Shown piece after piece: positions 33,942 through 41,480 of a stretch of DNA of 64,000 nucleotides. Every line of letters begins with the position of its first letter. Within the stretch, counting starts at the first letter, position 1. The translations under genes and the position numbers were made by a program. The notes under the pieces were generated by a model that ran no database searches, was not told the DNA's origin, and was given only the letters and a program-made list of their open reading frames with translations. The DNA is from RUG11237 sp050874665 (GTDB lineage: Bacteria > Bacillota > Clostridia > Lachnospirales > Lachnospiraceae): the NCBI GenBank assembly GCA_050874665.1, contig JBNMLC010000001.1, positions 186,001-250,000 on the forward strand. The letters run 5' to 3'.

Positions 33942-34682
33942 ATGGCAGATAATATTATTGAAATAAATGATTTGACCATTCGTTTTAACCTGGCCAGCGA
34001 AAAAATTGATAACTTAAAGGAATATTTTGTGAAATTAGTAAAAAGACAACTGATGTTTCAGGAATTCTTGGCAATTGATGATTTTTCACTGAATATAAAA
34101 AAAGGAGAAGCATGGGCTTTGATTGGAGTGAATGGTTCTGGAAAATCTACGCTGTTGAAAGCAATTAGTGGGATTATGAAGCCATACAGAGGTAGTATTA
34201 AGGTACATGGCAATATTGCCCCAATGATTGAATTAGGGGCAGGATTTGATGCAAATCTGACTGCGAGGGAAAATATCTATTTAAATGGAATGATTCTCGG
34301 ACATTCTAAAAAGTTTATGGAAGAGCATTTTGACCAAATCGTGGAATTTGCGGAGATTGAGAAATTTTTAGATTCACCGATTAAGAACTTTTCTTCCGGA
34401 ATGAAAGCAAGACTTGGATTTTCTGTGGCAACTATGGTGAACCCGGATATTTTGATTTGTGATGAGGTTTTATCTGTAGGTGATGCTAAGTTTCGTAAAA
34501 AATGTGAAAACCGTATGAAAGAAATGCTTTCTGGTGGAACTACGTTAATCTTTGTCTCACATAATATCAATCAGGTGAAAGAGCTGTGCGATCATGCAGC
34601 ATGGATTGAAAAAGGGCATTTAATTCAGGCAGGTGAGGTAAACGAAGTTTGTGATGCCTACACAAAGAGCTTAAATATATAA
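33942..34682 (+). CDS. ABC transporter ATPase for polysaccharide export (Wzt/TagH-like)
   Basis: A 246-residue ATPase: Walker A GVNGSGKST at 62-70, signature FSSGMKARLGFS near 148-159, Walker B ILICDE, and FVSHN switch. The first 45 residues match the Wzt-type N-terminus with the KEYFVKLVKRQ helix. It lacks the C-terminal carbohydrate-binding domain of long Wzt proteins, so it probably does not read a chain-end modification. AAGGAGGAA gives strong translation. Two GlfT2-like genes follow directly. Confidence 0.94.
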   Translation: MADNIIEINDLTIRFNLASEKIDNLKEYFVKLVKRQLMFQEFLAIDDFSLNIKKGEAWALIGVNGSGKSTLLKAISGIMKPYRGSIKVHGNIAPMIELGAGFDANLTARENIYLNGMILGHSKKFMEEHFDQIVEFAEIEKFLDSPIKNFSSGMKARLGFSVATMVNPDILICDEVLSVGDAKFRKKCENRMKEMLSGGTTLIFVSHNINQVKELCDHAAWIEKGHLIQAGEVNEVCDAYTKSLNI

Positions 34683-34706
34683 GAATAAACATCGGGAGAT
34701 AGTAGA

Positions 34707-36566
34707 ATGAAGCTGCAGAATATTTTGACCAATTACCAAGAAGATGAAGGAAAACAGTCATTGTACTATGAGTGCAGCACTTCAATAACTTCAGCAATTG
34801 TAACAGAAGAAAGAAAAAATAAGAGCAAGAGCCTTCATTTACAGCAAGGTGCAGAAATATCCTTTGGAACGTATTTTAACAGCTTTTCGATAGAAAAATG
34901 GCGCAAATACACAAAAACCGGAGAATATAAAATAACCTTGTTGGGCAGTGGTACGGTGAAAGTGACACTGTATCACAGCTTTTTAGAGAATGGTGAAGTG
35001 AAGGTTAAGGTATTGCAGCAAACACAGGTAGAGCTTTCTATGGAACGGGAAAGCTCTATTGCCATTCCTGATTTTGTTGTTAAGGGCATTTGCTATCCGG
35101 TAGTAGAAGTATTATCGGAAACAGCAGTGCTGGAGCAGATGAGCTATGAGGGGCAGTGCCAGGGAAAGGTGCGTGAAAATATTTTTCTCGCATTGGATAT
35201 CTGTACCTTTAAACGTGAGCCTTATGTGAAGCGGAATATGGAGAAATTGAGCAATTGTATATTAGAAAATCATGCTTCTTCCCTATATGGTAAGGCAGAG
35301 GTATTTATTTCTGACAATGGTCGTACCTTAGGAAACAGTTTGTCACAGTTTTCAAAGGTAAGGGTAATACCGAATGAAAATGTAGGCGGCGTAGGCGGAT
35401 TTACGAGAGGTATGCTAGAGGCAATCAAGGAAGAGAAATTTACCCACATTCTTATTATGGATGATGATGCGGTAATTGAGCCTTCTGCCATTGAGAAAAC
35501 GTACACATTTCTTACCGTTTTAAAAGAAGAGTACTGGGGTGATACGATAGGAGGAGGACTTCTTAGAGAAAATACTCCGTGTATACAATACGAATCTGGT
35601 GCTGTGTGGAATCGTGGAAGAATTGAGGCCAGAAAGCATCATTTGGATATGAGTGATTTCAAAGAACTTCTGAAAAATGAACAGGAAGAGAAAATAGAAT
35701 ATGCAGGCTGGTGGTATAGCTGTATTCCTGTAGAACAGATTCGAACATACGGTCTGCCACTTCCTATATTTATTCATAGAGATGACATTGAGTATGGATT
35801 GCGCACCGGACGGGAGCATTTCATTTTCATGAATGGAATCGGAGTATGGCATGAGGCATTTGAGAATAAGATGCCGGGGGCAACAGAATATTATGACTGG
35901 CGCAACCTTGCTATTGTGAATTCCATTCATTATACAGATTTTACCTCCAAAGAATTGTTCCGTTTTCTGGTGAAATGGGTAACGGCGAATGTGATTCGTT
36001 ACCGATACAGGTATGTTGATATGAATCTTAGAGGAATTGAAGATTTTCTAAAGGGAATTGACTGGTTAAAAGAACAGGATGCACAGGCACTTCATAAAAG
36101 TATTCTGGCCATGAATTATCAGGCGGTTCCGGCAGAAGATTTTATCGGGTATCGGGGAATTAAGGAAGAGGACATACGCTGGGAAAATATTGAAAAAGTG
36201 ACGGCAAAAAACATAGGAAAACTAGAGAAAATTTTCCGACAGATAACGATGAATGGATATTTCCTGCCGGGAAAGAGGGGGAAAGTTTTAGTAGCTATGC
36301 CGCATGACAATATATATGATATGTACCGGTACAAAGAAATTCTTTATATAGATTCTAACGGCAAGGCTGTGTTGGTAAAACGAAGCTTAAATGAGGCAAT
36401 ACAATGTTATAAAAGGTTACGCCGGATAAAGAAATTGATTGACAGGAATTTTGAACAAAGCCGCAATGAATATGCAAAACGCTATACGGAGCTTACACAA
36501 GAAGCATTCTGGAAGAAGTATTTAAAGATGGATAAAGGAGAATTTCATGGGCAAGGAAATAATTAA
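34707..36566 (+). CDS. GlfT2-like galactofuranosyltransferase (GT2)
   Basis: A 619-residue enzyme with the GlfT2 architecture: an N-terminal beta-sandwich (about 1-155), a GT-A domain with NENVGGVGGFTRG and the metal-binding MDDDAV (D252-D254), then AGWWYSCIP, the acidic HRDDIEYG near 357-364 and GVWHEAF with the metal-binding His, and a long helical C-terminus. GlfT2 proteins extend galactofuranose chains from UDP-galactofuranose. The UDP-galactopyranose mutase gene is not here. It shares about the same length and order with the next gene, so the pair arose by duplication. Confidence 0.9.
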   Translation: MKLQNILTNYQEDEGKQSLYYECSTSITSAIVTEERKNKSKSLHLQQGAEISFGTYFNSFSIEKWRKYTKTGEYKITLLGSGTVKVTLYHSFLENGEVKVKVLQQTQVELSMERESSIAIPDFVVKGICYPVVEVLSETAVLEQMSYEGQCQGKVRENIFLALDICTFKREPYVKRNMEKLSNCILENHASSLYGKAEVFISDNGRTLGNSLSQFSKVRVIPNENVGGVGGFTRGMLEAIKEEKFTHILIMDDDAVIEPSAIEKTYTFLTVLKEEYWGDTIGGGLLRENTPCIQYESGAVWNRGRIEARKHHLDMSDFKELLKNEQEEKIEYAGWWYSCIPVEQIRTYGLPLPIFIHRDDIEYGLRTGREHFIFMNGIGVWHEAFENKMPGATEYYDWRNLAIVNSIHYTDFTSKELFRFLVKWVTANVIRYRYRYVDMNLRGIEDFLKGIDWLKEQDAQALHKSILAMNYQAVPAEDFIGYRGIKEEDIRWENIEKVTAKNIGKLEKIFRQITMNGYFLPGKRGKVLVAMPHDNIYDMYRYKEILYIDSNGKAVLVKRSLNEAIQCYKRLRRIKKLIDRNFEQSRNEYAKRYTELTQEAFWKKYLKMDKGEFHGQGNN

Positions 36567-38403
36567 ACTGCAGAATATTTTACTGCCAATGGGAGAACCA
36601 TATAGCTCTCTGTATCAAATGTACGATCGGGGAGAAAAGAAAAAAATAAATAAAGACGGCAGATTTTTTATGAAAAAGGGAGAAATATTTGATGCAGGCA
36701 CGTATTTTAATTCCTGTTCTGCTGGAAAATGGTTTCAGTATACGAATATCACCGGATTGCAGTTAAAAATCAAGGCAAAAGGCGACTTTACATTAAAACT
36801 CACGCATTATACCGTAAAGGAAACTACGCCAATAGAAGAAAATGCAAAGTTTTCTTTGGAAACCACAGAAGAAATACTTTGCAGCCGTGACTTCTTCTTC
36901 GAAGAGTTAGAGGAGGTAGTTCTTGAATTTCCAAATGCAGAACATTTGAAAGGGTTGGTAGCTTTTTTCATTGTAGCTCATAGTGATTGTGAGTTTCTAG
37001 ACGGGTGCTATGAAGGTGAAATAGAAGAAGATAAAATTCGTCCTGTTACATTATCTATGGCAATCACAACTTTTCATAAGGAAGAATTTATTTTGCGAAA
37101 TATAGAACTTTTACGCAAAGAAATTTTAGAATCCAAAGAAGAAATTGCAAATAACCTTTATGTGCACGTAGTGGATAATGGACAAACTTTAGATCAGACG
37201 GCAGGAAAACACAGCCATATTGAAATTCATAAAAATATAAATGCCGGTGGCAGTGGTGGTTTTGCCAGAGGTATGATAGAAACTATGAAACAACCGGTAA
37301 AAGCCACACATATTTTGTTGATGGATGATGATGTGCTGATTCAGACGGAGAGTATCAAACGTACCTATGTTCTGCTTAAAATACAAAAGAAAGAGTATGA
37401 AAAACATTTTTTGAGCGGTGCGATGTTGTTTTATGAAAACATGCATGTTCAACATGAAGATGTAGGTTATGTAATTGAGGAAGAAAATGGCGGTTATGGT
37501 CCGGTGAAGCCTGCAATGGATTTTTATAAAATAGAAGACTGTTGTTATAATGAAGTGCTTCAGCCAGATAAAAAAAATCAATATGCAGGTTGGTGGTATT
37601 GCTGCATTCCTATGGAATATGTAAGGAAAGACAATCTTCCCTTGCCGCTTTTTGTGCGTGGAGATGACGTAGAATACAGTCTTCGCAACAAAGCTGAGTT
37701 TCTTACCATGAATGGAATTTGCGTATGGCATATGGGATTTACCCAGAAGTTTAACGCAGCTATGGAATTATATCAGGTTCACCGAAACAGCCTGATGTAC
37801 CAGGCCATCAGTCAGGTATGCATGGAATGTAATTTTTTGAACCGTATGGAATATTTTGTGCGGATAGAACTGATGCGTTTTCGCTACGATAGTGCAGAGC
37901 TTTTAATTGAGGCTGTAGAAGACTTTTGTAAAGGACCGGATTTTTTGAAAAAGGCTGTAGGGGCAGAAATTATCAAGGAAAAATCTAAAAAGAATGAAAA
38001 ATTAAAACCATTGTCAGAGTTTCCGGAAATAACCGTAGATATCAAGAAGCTGTATCAGGATGAACCATATTCAAAAGTTACCATGCTGCTGCACCGCTTG
38101 ACTTATAATGGGCTTTATCTACCAAAGAGAATGCTTCGGAATGAGATTGCTGTCATTCCGTATGACTGGTTTCTTGCACTTGGGAAACAATATAGACATA
38201 CCAGATTGTTAGCGGTGAATCCCCATACTTTGGAGGGAAACTTACGCATTATGGATAAAAAGCGGGGCAGAAAATTACGAAAACGTGCTCGAAAAGTATT
38301 TAGAGAATGTCGCAGTAGAAATAAAGAATTGCAGACACAGTACAAAAATGCTGCAAAAGAGCTTACTTCGCTGGAATTTTGGGAAACATATCTTGGAATT
38401 TAA
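36547..38403 (+). CDS. GlfT2-like galactofuranosyltransferase (GT2), second copy
   Basis: A 618-residue paralogue of the previous protein, starting 20 bases inside it after AAGGAG. It has the N-terminal sandwich, NINAGGSGGFARG, MDDDVL (D260-D262), AGWWYCCIP, RGDDVEYS and CVWHMGF, where the residue after the metal-binding His is Met instead of Glu, and a strongly basic C-terminus (DKKRGRKLRKRARK). Two such enzymes side by side may add alternate linkages or act as starter and polymerase, as GlfT1 and GlfT2 do in mycobacteria (analogy). They lie just behind the ABC exporter. Confidence 0.9.
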   Translation: MGKEIIKLQNILLPMGEPYSSLYQMYDRGEKKKINKDGRFFMKKGEIFDAGTYFNSCSAGKWFQYTNITGLQLKIKAKGDFTLKLTHYTVKETTPIEENAKFSLETTEEILCSRDFFFEELEEVVLEFPNAEHLKGLVAFFIVAHSDCEFLDGCYEGEIEEDKIRPVTLSMAITTFHKEEFILRNIELLRKEILESKEEIANNLYVHVVDNGQTLDQTAGKHSHIEIHKNINAGGSGGFARGMIETMKQPVKATHILLMDDDVLIQTESIKRTYVLLKIQKKEYEKHFLSGAMLFYENMHVQHEDVGYVIEEENGGYGPVKPAMDFYKIEDCCYNEVLQPDKKNQYAGWWYCCIPMEYVRKDNLPLPLFVRGDDVEYSLRNKAEFLTMNGICVWHMGFTQKFNAAMELYQVHRNSLMYQAISQVCMECNFLNRMEYFVRIELMRFRYDSAELLIEAVEDFCKGPDFLKKAVGAEIIKEKSKKNEKLKPLSEFPEITVDIKKLYQDEPYSKVTMLLHRLTYNGLYLPKRMLRNEIAVIPYDWFLALGKQYRHTRLLAVNPHTLEGNLRIMDKKRGRKLRKRARKVFRECRSRNKELQTQYKNAAKELTSLEFWETYLGI

Positions 38404-38423
38404 ATTGTGGAAGGAATTGTAAA

Positions 38424-39605
38424 ATGAAGATCATGCATCTTTTATCTCGTCTGAAGGCAGAGGGAAAATACAAATTAGAAACAGCAGTGCTTTGTCAACA
38501 ACAGAAGAAAAAGAAGACGGTAGAAGCAGTTTACAGACATCGGTGCAGTGGCTGTGGTGGGTGTAAGAATATTTGTCCGACAGATGCTATAGAAATGGTG
38601 GAAGATGAGTTTGGCTATTTGATACCAAAGGTAGAACAGGATAAATGTATTCATTGTGGATTGTGTTTAAAGCATTGTCCGGGTGTGAAAAAGACAGTTA
38701 GAAATTCCGAACTGCCTCCAAAAGCATACGCGGTATGGGCACAGGACGAAGTGAGAAAAAAGAGTTCCTCCGGTGGTATGTTTACTCTGCTGGCACAGTG
38801 GATACTACAGCAAAATGGTGTTGTTTTTGGGGCAGCCTTTACAGACCAATGGGATGTGGCTCATATAGGAATCGAGAAGGAAGAAGAGCTTTCTAAGCTT
38901 CGTGGCGCAAAATACGTGCAAAGTGATACAGGATTGATTTACCGACAGGTGAAAGAAGCTTTAACCGCAGGAAGAACCGTACTCTTTTCAGGCTGTCCAT
39001 GTCAGGTTTCTGCTTTGAAAAGTTATCTTGGTAAGGAATATGAACATTTATTGACGGCAGATTTAGTGTGCCATGGTGTGCCTTCACGTATGGTATATCG
39101 CAAATATTTAGAAGAGGTCTATGGAAAAGACAACATAGCAGACTTTTCTTTTCGAACCAAAGAAAAAGGATATAGCTGTACTGTACTCGAGGTAAAGTTA
39201 AAGGATGGAAAGATTCTATACCCAAGCCTAAAGGATAAAGACCCTTATGAAAAAGCGTTTCATGGCTCTTATGCACTGAGAACCTCTTGTATTAACTGCA
39301 AATTTGCAGAATTTCCAAGACAGGGAGATGTTACGATTGGGGATTATTGGGGAATTAGTCTTTATGATGAAAAGTTAAATGATAAAAAAGGTACTTCTGT
39401 AGTTTTAACCAACAATAAAAAGGCAGAGAAAATACTAGAAGAAATTCGTCCACAGGCAAAACGAATCCAAGAGACACCCATAGAGGCTGCAAAGAGAAAA
39501 AATCGTTTTGGGCCATATGTACCGGTGCCGAAGGTAAGAACTGAATTTTTACAAAAAGTGGCTGAAAGTGGATTTTTAGAAGCAGCAAAACAGTATTTAA
39601 AGTAG
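38424..39605 (+). CDS. Ferredoxin-FrhB protein (4Fe-4S plus F420-hydrogenase beta-subunit domain)
   Basis: A 393-residue protein starting at ATG 38424 behind GGAAGGA; the earlier in-frame start at 38379 lies inside the GlfT2-like gene. Two 4Fe-4S motifs are complete: C41, C44, C47, C51 and C75, C78, C81, C85. The FrhB domain follows: KSSSGGMFTLLAQ, LRGAKYVQSDTG, FSGCPCQVSAL, DLVCHGVPS and CINCKFAEFPRQGDVTIGDYWG. It has no pyruvyltransferase domain. It probably carries electrons between flavin and iron-sulfur centres, perhaps with the fusion proteins at 28824 and 41481. Its role in glycan synthesis is not known. Confidence 0.88.
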   Translation: MKIMHLLSRLKAEGKYKLETAVLCQQQKKKKTVEAVYRHRCSGCGGCKNICPTDAIEMVEDEFGYLIPKVEQDKCIHCGLCLKHCPGVKKTVRNSELPPKAYAVWAQDEVRKKSSSGGMFTLLAQWILQQNGVVFGAAFTDQWDVAHIGIEKEEELSKLRGAKYVQSDTGLIYRQVKEALTAGRTVLFSGCPCQVSALKSYLGKEYEHLLTADLVCHGVPSRMVYRKYLEEVYGKDNIADFSFRTKEKGYSCTVLEVKLKDGKILYPSLKDKDPYEKAFHGSYALRTSCINCKFAEFPRQGDVTIGDYWGISLYDEKLNDKKGTSVVLTNNKKAEKILEEIRPQAKRIQETPIEAAKRKNRFGPYVPVPKVRTEFLQKVAESGFLEAAKQYLK

Positions 39606-39612
39606 AAAAAAG

Positions 39613-41472
39613 ATGAAACGAGAAAAAAAGGAATTTAGAACAATCGAATATTTTGTGATATTTTTACTGGCATTACTACCAAGATTGTTTTTTATTGCAT
39701 TGCATCACCAACCATTTCGTACACCTATGGATGAGATGGTCACATTATCGACCGCAGCATTTGGGGCAGGGTATGACTGGTCAGCACTTGTAGTCAGCGC
39801 AGAACATTATTACGGTGGTGGATTTACCATTCTTTTTAGTCCGCTGCTAAAAAGCAGGTGGGATTCTTTTCATGTTTTTGCCATGATTTTGAGTGTAGAT
39901 GCAGTGCTGCAAAGTATATCGGCACCTATCGCCTGCTATATTTCGAAAAAACATTTTAAGGTAATAAAAAGAGAGTATTTATATTTAATCTCCCTGGTAA
40001 GTTCATACTTGGTAGTAGCGCGTGCACAGACAACTTTAAATGAGCACGCATTAATTGCAATCACATGGATTTTGTGGTTTTTGTTATGTAAACTTGTTGC
40101 CTGGGAAGAATGTTATGCAAAAAAGACGTTTTATACAGTAATGTTATTTTTGACCATGTCATATGCTTTGACAATACATGCAAGGACAAAAATGTTTTGG
40201 ATTGCTGTTGTTGTGACAACAATTTGTTATTATTTATTTCGAAAAAAATGGCTGATTGCTAAAGTTCCAGCGGTGATTTCGGGGGCTATAGGGTATTATG
40301 GCGCCGGAAAGTTTGTTGACTGGGTTAAGAAAAGCGTTTGGCTCTGGCAGGAAGGTGAACCGTTAAAAAACACAGAAGTAAATATTCAGATTACAAGGGA
40401 GATGTTGCACCAACCGGAGTTTTATCAAGGATTTTTCTCTACCATAGTAGGACAGGTGCATACAAGTGTTACATTTACCTGTGGACTGACAGCTCTTGCA
40501 CTTGTGATAGCCTGCAGTGTTTTCTTTGCATATGTAAAAGATAGGAAAACAAAAGAAAACCTATGGATAGAACAAAAGCCATATATGAATTATATTATGG
40601 TTTCTATTATCTTTTTTGGGGTATGTATTGCAGGGACTATCTTTGCCCAGAGTTTATCATGGTCCGGTCAGGTACTAGATGCTTTAAATGCAAAAAAAAG
40701 TTATGGCTTTAAGGCATATACCTATATTCGATATTATGGCATCTATCTGGGACCGTTTTTTTATGCAATTCTTATGTATATCTACTTTCATATAGAGGAA
40801 TGGAATGTTAAAATAAAGTGGTGTATTCGAATCTTTGTATGGATAGAATTTTTGTTTTTGCTTCTGGTATTTCCTTATATTAAAAACAGTAATGTGGCAT
40901 CTGAAGTGTATTGGCCGTTTGCTTTGTGGAATAAACTCCGTGGAGAAGATGTGAGGTTTTATGTGTATCTGTTGGGAGTTTTGGTATCTACACTTATATT
41001 TTTACTTTCTTTGTATTTAATTCACAAGAAAAAGCTTGAATTGTATCTTGGAGTATTTCTGGCACTTCTTATGTTTCAATACGGCTGGAATGCCTATTAT
41101 TGGGACGGAAATTATATGGAAACTTACGAAGCACAGACAAATGCCGGGTATGCCTTTGTGAAAGAATTAGAACAGGAAGGAATGGACATTCCAGAGAAGA
41201 TTTATGTAAAAGCTACGGCACCTATGGGGCAGGATCCTTCCTATGTATATCAGATGCTGTTGAGGGACTATAAATTGATTCCTGAAGTACCGGATTCTTC
41301 TACCGAAAATGTGGTGTTACTATGTAATCAGGCAGGAGTAAGAAAGCTTAGTAAAAAGAAATTTAAAATCTATAGCTTAGATGATAATGAGTTTGTTGCA
41401 ACTAATATGAAAGAGCTGATAGAATATATAGAAGAAAAAGGGTTACAAGAATATAGTGCTTTAGGTCAGTAG
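39613..41472 (+). CDS. GT-C-like polytopic membrane glycosyltransferase
   Basis: A 619-residue protein with about 12 helices and a soluble C-terminal ~110 residues. The acidic pair D40-E41 in TPMDEMVTLS sits in the first outer loop, the catalytic place in GT-C enzymes. The protein at 43925-45640 has the same pair at D40-E41 and similar layout, so they are relatives. The C-terminal GQDPSYVYQMLL region may recognise the acceptor. The ribosome site is weak (AAAAAAG), suggesting coupling with the upstream gene eight bases away. Specific sugar unknown. Confidence 0.7.
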   Translation: MKREKKEFRTIEYFVIFLLALLPRLFFIALHHQPFRTPMDEMVTLSTAAFGAGYDWSALVVSAEHYYGGGFTILFSPLLKSRWDSFHVFAMILSVDAVLQSISAPIACYISKKHFKVIKREYLYLISLVSSYLVVARAQTTLNEHALIAITWILWFLLCKLVAWEECYAKKTFYTVMLFLTMSYALTIHARTKMFWIAVVVTTICYYLFRKKWLIAKVPAVISGAIGYYGAGKFVDWVKKSVWLWQEGEPLKNTEVNIQITREMLHQPEFYQGFFSTIVGQVHTSVTFTCGLTALALVIACSVFFAYVKDRKTKENLWIEQKPYMNYIMVSIIFFGVCIAGTIFAQSLSWSGQVLDALNAKKSYGFKAYTYIRYYGIYLGPFFYAILMYIYFHIEEWNVKIKWCIRIFVWIEFLFLLLVFPYIKNSNVASEVYWPFALWNKLRGEDVRFYVYLLGVLVSTLIFLLSLYLIHKKKLELYLGVFLALLMFQYGWNAYYWDGNYMETYEAQTNAGYAFVKELEQEGMDIPEKIYVKATAPMGQDPSYVYQMLLRDYKLIPEVPDSSTENVVLLCNQAGVRKLSKKKFKIYSLDDNEFVATNMKELIEYIEEKGLQEYSALGQ

Positions 41473-41480
41473 GAGGAAGC

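Noticed and set aside
37189..37731. A 180-codon reverse frame inside the second GlfT2-like gene
   Set aside because: It is fully antisense to a well-supported gene, has no ribosome site, and its His/Ile/Tyr-rich translation is typical of a shadow of A/T-rich coding DNA.
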